Assembly: GCA_902789245.1 (NCBI GenBank) | Contig: CADAND010000003.1 | Location: 86,168-150,167, forward strand | Direction of reading: 5' to 3' | DNA length: 64,000 nt | Origin: an uncultured Bacteroidia bacterium | Lineage (GTDB): Bacteria; Bacteroidota; Bacteroidia; Bacteroidales; UBA932 | Notes under the pieces: model-generated | Told to the model about the DNA's origin: nothing | The model's input: the letters and a program-made list of their open reading frames with translations, nothing else | The model's database searches: none | Translations under genes and position numbers: made by a program | Shown here: piece by piece, positions 42,062 through 49,681 of the stretch | Layout: the number at the start of each line of letters is the position of its first letter | Position numbering within the stretch: position 1 is the first letter of the stretch

Positions 42062-43808
42062 CCGCGGTCTTCTCCCGCAGCCAGTCGGCGATCTCGCTGG
42101 GAAGGTGCGGGGAGAGGGTGCGGTAGACGCGCTCCTGGTAGGCGTTGAGCCAGTCGATTTCGCTGCAGTCCAGCAGCGAGAGGTCCAGCCCGTCGGTCTC
42201 GAAGTGGCAGAGGGTCAGCGTCTCGAAAGCGAGCCAGCGGCCGAATTCGTTCTGCCCGGCAGGCACGACCAGCATCAGGCTCTCATGGCGCACGCCGTGC
42301 TTCCCTTCCCGGTAGATGCCGGGCTCGTCGGAGAGGATCATTCCCGGTTCCAGGGCCGTGGGGTTGAGGTCCTGCCGCAGGTCGACCGGGCCTTCGTGTA
42401 CGCCGAGGAACCAGCCGACGCCGTGGCCCGTGCCGTGACCGAAATTGCGTTTGCTGTGCCAGAGCGGCATGCGGGCGATGGCATCCAGACGGCAACAGGG
42501 GGTCCCTTCCGGGAAAACGGCCATCGCCAGGTCGATGTGGCCTTTCAGCACCAGCGTGTAGTCTTCCCGCTCCAGGGCGCTGATCCGCCCGAAGGGGATG
42601 GTGCGGGTGATGTCCGTCGTGCCGTTGTCGTATTGCCCGCCGCTGTCGCAGAGGTAGAGTCCGCCTTCGCGGATCACGGGAGCGTGGGTGTGCGGGGTGA
42701 TATAATGCGGCAGGGCGGCGCCGGGGCCGAAGGCGGAGATGGTCTCGAAGCTGTCGCCGTGGTAGCCCGGGATGTCGGCGCGCAGCTGGCCCAGCTTGAC
42801 GGCGGCGTCCCACTCCGTGACCTCGCGCCCGGCGTCCACCGAGCGCTCCAGCCAGTACAGGTAGCGCTCCATCGCGAGCCCGTCCTGCAGGTGCGCCTCG
42901 CGCATCCCGGCAATCTCGGTGGCATTCTTGACGGCCTTGCGCAGGCCTACGGGGCTTTTGCCGACCTCGAGAGGTACCTTGGCGGCAGTCAGGCCCGTAT
43001 AGAGCTGGTAGTTGAGGGTGGCGGCGTCCACGAAGAGCCGCCCCTGGAACTCGGAGGAGAGAAAGTCGATGTCGGCGTAGGGCAGGGTGCGCACCCCGTC
43101 GGCTTCCAGGATGCTGAACGTGGCCGTGGAGTCGGGGTCCTCGACCGTATCCTTGAGCACGTACCAGGCAACATCCTCCTGCGTGACGAGCAGGTAGCTG
43201 ATCACGAACGGGTTGTAGTCGATGTCGGAGGCGCGGACGTTGAGCAGCCAGGCGATTTCGTCCAGCGCCGTCAGCAGGATCCCGTCGCAGTCGCGCTCCC
43301 GCAGGAAGCCGCGGATCCAGTCCAGCTTCTCGCGGCGGCTCTCGCCGGGGTTCGCCGTGAAGACGGGCGTCTGCGGGATGGCGGGCCGGTCCGTCCAGAA
43401 GGGGCTCAGCAGGTCCGGGACGCTGATCACGGTCCCGGGCAGCGACTGCGCGAAATCGGCGCCCACGCACAGCCCGTCCACGGCAATGAGTCCCTCGCCG
43501 CCGAACTGGCGCTCCAGCCACTCGGGGATCAGGACCTGCTCTGGGACGCGCGTCTTGTGGAGCACGATGCCCGTCCCGGCGAGTTGCTGCTCCGCCTGGA
43601 TGAAGTAGCGCGTGTCGGTCCAGAGGCCGGCGTGGTCCAGGGTGACCACCAGGTCGCCCGCCTCGCCGGTGAAGCCGGAGAGCCACTCCACCTGCTTCCA
43701 GCGCTCGGCTGGGTATTCGCTGCAATGGGGATCCGAGCCGGTTACGACCACCGCGTCCCAGCCTCGGGCGCGCATCAGGGTGCGCAGGGTTTCGATTCTG
43801 TCTGCCAT
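42054..43808 (-). CDS. Xaa-Pro aminopeptidase (M24 family)
   Basis: Cytoplasmic 584-residue metallopeptidase that removes the first residue before proline. Two creatinase-like N-terminal domains (about 1-300) are followed by the M24 catalytic domain with metal ligands in LCDSGGQYDNGTTDITRT (two Asp), GHGTGHGVGWFLGVHEGP (His), SDEPGIYREGKHGVRHE (Glu) and the C-terminal family domain with FETLTLCHFE. ATG 43808 gives MADRIETLRTLM; the longer upstream frame crosses a REP-like palindrome and is not coding. Confidence 0.9.
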   Translation of the reverse strand: MADRIETLRTLMRARGWDAVVVTGSDPHCSEYPAERWKQVEWLSGFTGEAGDLVVTLDHAGLWTDTRYFIQAEQQLAGTGIVLHKTRVPEQVLIPEWLERQFGGEGLIAVDGLCVGADFAQSLPGTVISVPDLLSPFWTDRPAIPQTPVFTANPGESRREKLDWIRGFLRERDCDGILLTALDEIAWLLNVRASDIDYNPFVISYLLVTQEDVAWYVLKDTVEDPDSTATFSILEADGVRTLPYADIDFLSSEFQGRLFVDAATLNYQLYTGLTAAKVPLEVGKSPVGLRKAVKNATEIAGMREAHLQDGLAMERYLYWLERSVDAGREVTEWDAAVKLGQLRADIPGYHGDSFETISAFGPGAALPHYITPHTHAPVIREGGLYLCDSGGQYDNGTTDITRTIPFGRISALEREDYTLVLKGHIDLAMAVFPEGTPCCRLDAIARMPLWHSKRNFGHGTGHGVGWFLGVHEGPVDLRQDLNPTALEPGMILSDEPGIYREGKHGVRHESLMLVVPAGQNEFGRWLAFETLTLCHFETDGLDLSLLDCSEIDWLNAYQERVYRTLSPHLPSEIADWLREKTAAI

Positions 43809-43817
43809 ATATTTTTG

Positions 43818-43843
43818 TTCGCCGGCTCCGACCGGCGAATCTC
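43818..43843. repeat. REP-like palindrome TTCGCCGG..CCGGCGAATCTC
   Basis: A GC-rich stem of the same type as 8242-8272, 9 nt upstream of the peptidase start. Confidence 0.6.
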
Positions 43844-43860
43844 TACAAATATAGGCAATT

Positions 43861-44173
43861 CCGGACAGAAATCCCTGTAAAAACCTGGCTGGTCCCCTCA
43901 AAATAGGTGGGACCTGCCAGAAAAACCGGCCTATTTCTGTCCGGTGCTTCTGGTAGAGGCGGCAGGGCGGGCTTGCCTTCCCCACGCGGCAAGTCCCCGA
44001 CTGCACAGGCATACGGCCACAGGCCCCCGCACATCCTCCCACACCGGCTGCCGCAAATGGGAAGGTGGTTGCCGGGCACAAAACAGGCCTCCAGCGTGCC
44101 CGACAAAAACTCCGACCCGACCTCTTCGTTATTCGTCGTCCTCGACTGGCGAATAGAAGGGACCTGCCAGAAA
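43861..44173. other. Gene-free structured region with repeats
   Basis: A perfect 12-bp inverted repeat CCGGACAGAAAT (43861-43872) / ATTTCTGTCCGG (43933-43944) encloses TGGC-T-GGTCCC / GGGACC-T-GCCA (43886-43919). GGGACCTGCCAGAAA occurs at 43909-43923 and again near 44159-44173, and GGGCTTGCC/GGCAAGTCCC pairs around 43970. No protein family is visible in any frame over about 390 bp. Confidence 0.5.
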
Positions 44174-44202
44174 TACAAATAGAAATCAGGATTTAGTTCT
44201 AA

Positions 44203-44361
44203 TTATACCGGAAAAGTGCAGCGCTTCTTGACTTCCTCGTAGACACGCATGATTTCCTCGACCTCTTCCTGAGGTAGAGGTTTGACATTGTGTGCCGCCA
44301 TCTCGAAGCGGTATGCATCCTCGTCGTAGAGAATAGGGGTTTCTTTAATTGGCTTTGCCAT
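44203..44361 (-). CDS. Small charged protein (52 residues), divergent from the methyltransferase genes
   Basis: The frame reads MAKPIKETPILYDEDAYRFE at the start and ends in EEVKKRCTFPV, with a Glu-rich middle helix. Peptides that begin this way are common in Bacteroidota and often sit beside toxin-like genes, but no partner is present downstream. A -7 element TACATTTG (minus, 44425-44432) and a small leader hairpin CTGCAT/ATGCAG precede it, which supports expression. I do not assign a function; an antitoxin-like role is only a guess. Confidence 0.6.
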   Translation of the reverse strand: MAKPIKETPILYDEDAYRFEMAAHNVKPLPQEEVEEIMRVYEEVKKRCTFPV

Positions 44362-44424
44362 AATCGTGTTTTTTTAAAGTTTATAAGTTTAGCTGGATCT
44401 GCATAATAGATGCAGGTCTCTGTG

Positions 44425-44453
44425 CAAATGTAAGCCTTTTTCGGGAAATCAAA
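44425..44453 (-). promoter_or_regulatory. Promoter of the 52-residue gene
   Basis: On the minus strand TTTG (44450-44453) and TACATTTG (44425-44432), 17 bp apart. The leader of about 60 nt contains CTGCAT/ATGCAG (44399-44415). Confidence 0.55.
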
Positions 44454-44463
44454 AACTTTTTCG

Positions 44464-44471
44464 TAGATTTG
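44464..44471 (+). promoter_or_regulatory. Possible promoter of the methyltransferase-helicase operon
   Basis: TAGATTTG on the plus strand, back to back with the minus promoter. If used, it leaves a leader of about 255 nt that contains two hairpins and a U-rich terminator. Confidence 0.4.
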
Positions 44472-44548
44472 CTTCTGCAATAACACCAACAGGGTATTAT
44501 AGACATATTTTTTAGATAGCACAAGCTATTTATTCGGTCGTCTCGAAA

Positions 44549-44640
44549 CCTAGGAAATTTCAAAACGTACCACCGGATAAGTCAGTGAGTGCCTGCGCTT
44601 TGGCGTGGGTGTGACTTATTCAGGTACCGGCCTTCCTAGG
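44549..44640 (+). promoter_or_regulatory. Nested stem-loop leader upstream of the methyltransferase operon
   Basis: Three nested stems: CCTAGGAA (44549-44556) with TTCCTAGG (44633-44640), GTACC (44567-44571) with GGTAC (44623-44627), and ATAAGTCA (44577-44584) with TGACTTAT (44612-44619), topped by CCTGCGC-TTTG-GCGTGGG. GAATAAGTCA recurs at 44701-44710 and could pair with 44612-44621 instead. It resembles the sensing half of an attenuator. Confidence 0.5.
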
Positions 44641-44684
44641 GGCAAGAGACGTGAATGGGAATCATTCACGCCTTTCTTTTTGCC
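44641..44684 (+). terminator. Terminator-like hairpin in the leader
   Basis: CGTGAATG (44650-44657) and CATTCACG (44663-44670) form a perfect 8-bp stem followed by CCTTTCTTTTT; GGCAA (44641-44645) can also pair with TTGCC (44680-44684). It lies 50 nt before the first start codon. Confidence 0.65.
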
Positions 44685-44733
44685 TCCAGGAGGTCTCGTC
44701 GAATAAGTCAGCCTGTGCGCATGAAAGCGCAGA

Positions 44734-45375
44734 ATGGACACCCAAATCAAGTCCAAGGAAAGGGTGGCCGCTCACGGGGAGGTATTTACCAATCCCCGGG
44801 AGGTGAATGCCATGCTGGACCTTGTGAAGGCGGAGACGGAGCGTATAGACTCCCGTTTCCTGGAGCCAGCATGTGGCGACGGAAACTTCCTCATAGAGAT
44901 TCTACGGCGCAAACTCGCCATCTGCGAGGCCCGCGTCAAAGCAAAGCAATATACTCAGCTCCAATACGAACACGATGCCATCTGGGCCATCTCCAGTATC
45001 TACGGTATCGAACTCTTGGCCGATAATGCCGCAGCCTGTCGGGAGCGTCTTCTGAACTACTTCACGGAGCAATACCAGAGCCTCTTTAAATCAAAATGCA
45101 AGGACAACTGCATCGAAGCGGCCCGGTACATCCTTTCCAAGAATATCATCCACGGCGATGCCCTCACTTACAAGCGTGTGGACAAGCCTGACGAGTGGAT
45201 TCATATCAGTGAATGGAGCTTTATCGGGGCTGATAAGGTCAACCGCCGGGACTACGAATTCTCCTATCTCGTTGGTGAATACGAAAGCGACGGGCTTTTC
45301 TCCGACCTCCCCGCCGAGACCTATGCGCCTGTCCATTTCCTCAAGATAAATGCTGCTGCTTATGGTGAACAGTAA
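44734..45375 (+). CDS. Methyltransferase-like protein without catalytic motif IV
   Basis: The 213-residue protein has the front of an N6-adenine methyltransferase: HGEVFTNPREVNAML (motif X-like), FLEPACGDGNFLIEIL (motif I, SAM binding, 43-58), YGIELLADNAAACRERLL (motif II) and NIIHGDAL (motif III-like). The NPPY/DPPY motif needed for adenine methylation is absent and the protein ends where that domain would continue. There is no sign of a frameshift; the next gene starts inside its end with its own motifs X and I. It may be a SAM-binding partner of the next protein. First gene of a three-gene operon. Confidence 0.75.
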   Translation: MDTQIKSKERVAAHGEVFTNPREVNAMLDLVKAETERIDSRFLEPACGDGNFLIEILRRKLAICEARVKAKQYTQLQYEHDAIWAISSIYGIELLADNAAACRERLLNYFTEQYQSLFKSKCKDNCIEAARYILSKNIIHGDALTYKRVDKPDEWIHISEWSFIGADKVNRRDYEFSYLVGEYESDGLFSDLPAETYAPVHFLKINAAAYGEQ

Positions 45376-46936
45376 TTATAATCCGGACGTACTCAACTGC
45401 ATTGCCAACCTGAGCAATGACGAGGTTTTCACCCCGCCGGAACTGGCCAATCGAGTCCTGGACCTGTTGCCGCAGGACCTTTTCAAGAGCCCTGATACCA
45501 AGTTCCTCGATCCATTCTCAAAAAGCGGCGTCTTCCTTAGGGAAATCGTCAAGCGGCTCGATCGTGGTCTGGAATCTCTTTTGCCTGACCGGCAACTCCG
45601 TATCGACCATATCCTGCACAACCAGGTCTTCGGCATCGCTATCACGGAATTGACCTCTTACCTGTCACGGCGCTCCGTTTACTGCAGCAAGCAGGCCAAT
45701 GGGAAATACAGCGTATCCCGTTTCAGTACTGAGAGCGGCAATATTCTCTATGCCAACCGCTCCCACACCTGGGAGAACGGCAAGTGCAAATTCTGCGGCG
45801 CATCCCAGCAGGTGTACGACCGCGGCTCTGAGGCAGAGCAATATGCCTATATGTTCATCCACACAGACAATCCCAAGCAATTCTTTGGAAATATGAAGTT
45901 TGACGTAATCATCGGCAATCCTCCGTATCAACTATCTTTTGGACTCGAAGGTGGAAATAGTGCGAATGCAAAATCCATTTACAATCTATTCATTTCGCAG
46001 GCAATAAAACTATCGCCTAGGTATCTAGTAATGATTACCCCCAGTCGTTGGATGACAAAAACGGCTCAAGGTATTCCGGAAGAGTGGGTCGATAAGATGT
46101 TAAAAAACAAACACTTTAGGATAATGCATGATTATGAGGACGCAACCGAGTGTTTCCCGGGTGTCGAAATAAAAGGAGGGATAAACTACTTCCTCTGGGA
46201 TAACAATTATTCGGGTGTTTGCGAATATTTCTTTCACTCAAAACAAGAAAAACAACCAATCTTTCGAAAAGAATACCTTGATAGCAAAGATGCTGGCGTA
46301 GTTATTCGAAGCCCTAGGGCATATTCCATTATTGATAAAATAGAAAGAATCGAGGGTAAATACTACTCTACGGCAAGCAAAAACTTTTCTGGCCTGGTTA
46401 GTCCAAAGCATTTCTTTGACGATAGTGATTTGCTAACATCAAATTGGCATGGCTACAAAGATAATCAAAGCGACGAGTATTCAATCAAGTACTACCTAAA
46501 CTTGAATCGAGAGCGAACATACAAATGGATTTCTATAAATCAACTTCCAAAGAACAAAGCGACAAAAGACCTTCATAAAGTCTTTATTCCGGCCGCTGGT
46601 GGTAGTGGAAATGATGATATTATTTTGGGAAAGCCGTTTTATGGAGAACCGAATAGCGTGTGTTCTCAAACATTTCTGGTCATCGGATATGATCCCAACT
46701 CGAACCACTTTGATAGAGAATCCTGTGAGAATATCATCTCTTATATTCGAACTAGGTTTTTCCGATATCTTGTTTCAATAAAGAAGAAAACCCAAAATGG
46801 TCCCAGAGGAGTATATCAGTTTGTTCCTATTCAGGATTTCTCACTTCCTTGGACTGATGACATGCTATACAAGAAGTACAATTTGACCGAAGATGAAATC
46901 GCGTTCATTGAATCAATGATTCGTCCAATGGAATAG
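45362..46936 (+). CDS. Eco57I-type adenine-specific DNA methyltransferase
   Basis: A 524-residue N6-adenine methyltransferase. Motif X is EVFTPPELANRVL (21-33), motif I is FLDPFSKSG (48-56) and the catalytic motif IV is NPPY at 186-189 in FDVIIGNPPYQ. Between them lies a possible metal knuckle KCKFC (141-145). The rest, from about residue 195, is probably the target recognition part. That part is much richer in AT than the first 190 codons and the neighbouring genes. ATG 45362 overlaps the previous gene by 14 nt; ATG 45350 is in frame but adds only MLLL. The next gene starts 3 nt after the stop. Confidence 0.88.
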   Translation: MVNSNYNPDVLNCIANLSNDEVFTPPELANRVLDLLPQDLFKSPDTKFLDPFSKSGVFLREIVKRLDRGLESLLPDRQLRIDHILHNQVFGIAITELTSYLSRRSVYCSKQANGKYSVSRFSTESGNILYANRSHTWENGKCKFCGASQQVYDRGSEAEQYAYMFIHTDNPKQFFGNMKFDVIIGNPPYQLSFGLEGGNSANAKSIYNLFISQAIKLSPRYLVMITPSRWMTKTAQGIPEEWVDKMLKNKHFRIMHDYEDATECFPGVEIKGGINYFLWDNNYSGVCEYFFHSKQEKQPIFRKEYLDSKDAGVVIRSPRAYSIIDKIERIEGKYYSTASKNFSGLVSPKHFFDDSDLLTSNWHGYKDNQSDEYSIKYYLNLNRERTYKWISINQLPKNKATKDLHKVFIPAAGGSGNDDIILGKPFYGEPNSVCSQTFLVIGYDPNSNHFDRESCENIISYIRTRFFRYLVSIKKKTQNGPRGVYQFVPIQDFSLPWTDDMLYKKYNLTEDEIAFIESMIRPME

Positions 46937-46939
46937 CCT

Positions 46940-49669
46940 ATGGCAGCACAAGACCTCCTCCGAAACAGAGTATCAGAGACTCCGATGATATATGCCTACA
47001 AGCACGTAGGGGTACCGGCTCACGAACGGATGCTCAAAGTCGGTTACACAACACGTGAAGTAGAATCACGAGTTCGGGAGCAAAATCTCACGAACCATAT
47101 TCCTTACGAAATCGTCTTGAAACGCCCGGCAATGCGCAAGGACGGTTCCTCGTTTACTGACAAGCTGGTCCATCGTATCCTCAGAAAGAATCACATCCAG
47201 AATCCTGAAGGAGAATGGTTCGTCTGTGATGTCAAGACCGTTGAGAAGGCAATTGCATCAGCAGTGGAGGGCAAGGATACCATAGTTGACCGTATCTACG
47301 ATTTTCCGATGCGTCCGGAGCAGGAACGTGCTGTAGCAAAGACATCGGCCTACTTAGAGGCTTTCAAAAAAGACCCCGCCAACCGTGGCCTCACGCCGCA
47401 CTTCCTATGGAATGCCAAGATGCGCTTCGGCAAGACCTTCACTACCTACCAGCTTGCTCTCAAGATGGGATGGAAGAAGGTGCTGGTCCTTACCTTCAAA
47501 CCGGCCGTAAAGACTGCCTGGGAAGAAGACCTCCTCACGCACAAGGACTTCGAAGGCTGGCAATTCTGTCAGAAGCAGGAAGACAGAGAATTCAACTATG
47601 TAAACGAGCGCAAGCCCTTTGTCTGTTTCGCCTCCTTCCAGGATGTGTTGGGAAAGAATGACGCGGGTGGTATCAAGGCCACCAACAAATGGATTCAGAC
47701 TGTAAATTGGGACTGCATCGTACTGGATGAGTACCACTACGGAGCTTGGGGCAAGAACGCCAAGAACTTCTACGACAAGAAGGACCCTGCTCTGAAACGG
47801 GCAGAGGAAGTAGGAGAGATTATCACCGAGGACGCCGATAATGCCCGCGAATTGGAAGCCCGAGAAATGTATGATGAAGGCTTGATGCCGCTTCGTACCG
47901 GTGCCTACCTATATCTGTCCGGGACACCGTTCCGCGCCATTTCCACCGGTGAGTTCATCGAGGAACAAATATACAACTGGACTTACTCCGACGAGCAGGC
48001 GGCCAAGGAAGCATGGCAAGGGCCGAAGAACCCTTACGCACAGCTTCCCAAGATGGTGATGCTCACATACCAGTTGCCGGACAGCATCCGTGAGATTGCT
48101 GCCCAGGGAGAGTTTGACGAATTCGACCTGAATGAGTTCTTCCGCGCAGAGGGTGACTATTTCCTGCACGAGGAGTATGTCCAGAAATGGCTTGACTTAA
48201 TCCGTGGCGCCTACACGGAGAATATCGTTACGGAGCTCAAATTGGGCACAGAGAAACCGCCGATGCCGTTCTCTGATGCCCGTCTGCTCAGTTACCTGCA
48301 GCACACCTACTGGTTCCTCCCCAGCGTCGCAGCATGTAGGGCGATGGCTAAACTCTTGAAGAAACGTTCCAATCGGTTTTATGCCGATTATGAAGTCATA
48401 GTAGCAGCCGGCAACGAAGCAGGTATGGGTGCGAAGGCGGTAGATCCCGTCTATAATGCGATGGGCGAACCGCAGCAGACCAAGACCATCACCCTTTCCT
48501 GCGGCAAACTCTCTACAGGCGTTACCGTGAAGCCTTGGACCGGCATTATGATGCTTCGAAATACCACTTCGCCGGAAACCTATTTCCAGGCTGCCTTCCG
48601 CGTCCAGTCCCCTTGGACCACAAAGGACGAATCTGGCGAAGAAGTCATCCTCAAGCCGCTTTGCTATGTCTTCGACTTTGCGCCGAATAGGGCGTTGCGC
48701 CAGGTCGAGGAATACAGTTGCCAACTCAACGTTCATGAGTCCAATCCAGAAAAGAAGGTGGAGCAGTTCATCAAGTTCCTGCCCATTCTGGCCTTCGACG
48801 GTTCTTCCATGAAGGAGATTGACGCTGCTGGTGTGCTCGATATGGCGATGAGCGGCACCACCGCCACGCTCCTTGCCCGTCGCTGGGAGAGCGCCGTGCT
48901 GGTCAACGTGGATAATGCCACCCTCCAGCGCCTGATGAGTAACCCCGATGCAATGAAGGCCCTGATGAACATCGAGGGCTTCCGCAATCTCAATTCCGAC
49001 ATTGAAACCATCATCAACAAGTCCGAGCACGTCAAGAATACCAAGAAGGAGAAAGGTGATGACCTTACGCCTAAACAGAAAAAACAGCTCACGGAGGAGG
49101 AAAAGGAATACAAAAGCAAGCGTAAAGAGATCCAGGAGAAACTCATCAAGTTCGCCACCAGAATACCGGTCTTTATGTACCTAACGGATTACCGAGAATA
49201 CTGCCTTAAGGATGTTATCGAACAACTTGAACCCGAACTCTTCCGTAAGGTCACAGGCCTCACCCTCAAGGATTTCAGCCTGCTGGTCAGTCTGGGCGTC
49301 TTCAATAGCGAATTGATGAATGACGCTGTCTACAAGTTCAAGCGCTACGAGGATTCTTCCTTGGAGTACACCGGTATTGACAAACATACTGGCACTGTCA
49401 TCGGACTCTGGGATACCGCTATTGACACTTCCGTCATTGCCGGCCCCGACCGGCAATCACCTGTTGTAAATGAGATGGCCGATCAGGTCGGGCATGACGA
49501 AAGGGAACTTTGGGAACGTCTGCTGGTTGGCGATACCGTCATCCACAAGAGCCTTGGCCCTGGCGAGGTCATGGCCCTGGACGATAAATACCTCATCGTC
49601 AAATTCTCGGATCGAGAATCCAAGTTCCTCTATCCGGCTGCTTTCGAGAAAGGATATTTGACGGTCTAA
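46940..49669 (+). CDS. GIY-YIG/T5orf172 nuclease - superfamily 2 helicase fusion
   Basis: A 909-residue protein. Residues 15-105 resemble the T5orf172/GIY-YIG nuclease fold (MIYAYKHVGV, MLKVGYTTREVESRVREQ, then LVHRILRKN and GEWFVCD). From about 125 follows an SF2 helicase: Q-like MRPEQERAV, motif I as KMRFGKT (160-166), motif II DEYH (263-266), motif III LSGTP (326-330), and motifs V-VI with CGKLSTGVTV and FQAAFRVQSPW (about 517-556). A charged coiled coil near 700-735 and a terminal small beta domain (DTVIHKSLGPGEVMALDD) end it. It is the likely restriction and translocation subunit of the locus. Confidence 0.82.
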   Translation: MAAQDLLRNRVSETPMIYAYKHVGVPAHERMLKVGYTTREVESRVREQNLTNHIPYEIVLKRPAMRKDGSSFTDKLVHRILRKNHIQNPEGEWFVCDVKTVEKAIASAVEGKDTIVDRIYDFPMRPEQERAVAKTSAYLEAFKKDPANRGLTPHFLWNAKMRFGKTFTTYQLALKMGWKKVLVLTFKPAVKTAWEEDLLTHKDFEGWQFCQKQEDREFNYVNERKPFVCFASFQDVLGKNDAGGIKATNKWIQTVNWDCIVLDEYHYGAWGKNAKNFYDKKDPALKRAEEVGEIITEDADNARELEAREMYDEGLMPLRTGAYLYLSGTPFRAISTGEFIEEQIYNWTYSDEQAAKEAWQGPKNPYAQLPKMVMLTYQLPDSIREIAAQGEFDEFDLNEFFRAEGDYFLHEEYVQKWLDLIRGAYTENIVTELKLGTEKPPMPFSDARLLSYLQHTYWFLPSVAACRAMAKLLKKRSNRFYADYEVIVAAGNEAGMGAKAVDPVYNAMGEPQQTKTITLSCGKLSTGVTVKPWTGIMMLRNTTSPETYFQAAFRVQSPWTTKDESGEEVILKPLCYVFDFAPNRALRQVEEYSCQLNVHESNPEKKVEQFIKFLPILAFDGSSMKEIDAAGVLDMAMSGTTATLLARRWESAVLVNVDNATLQRLMSNPDAMKALMNIEGFRNLNSDIETIINKSEHVKNTKKEKGDDLTPKQKKQLTEEEKEYKSKRKEIQEKLIKFATRIPVFMYLTDYREYCLKDVIEQLEPELFRKVTGLTLKDFSLLVSLGVFNSELMNDAVYKFKRYEDSSLEYTGIDKHTGTVIGLWDTAIDTSVIAGPDRQSPVVNEMADQVGHDERELWERLLVGDTVIHKSLGPGEVMALDDKYLIVKFSDRESKFLYPAAFEKGYLTV

Positions 49670-49681
49670 GCCCCGTCGCGA

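Noticed and set aside
43843-44182. Toxin gene partner for the 52-residue ORF
   Set aside because: Frames on both strands are Pro/Arg/Gly-rich without domain features and cross the inverted repeats.
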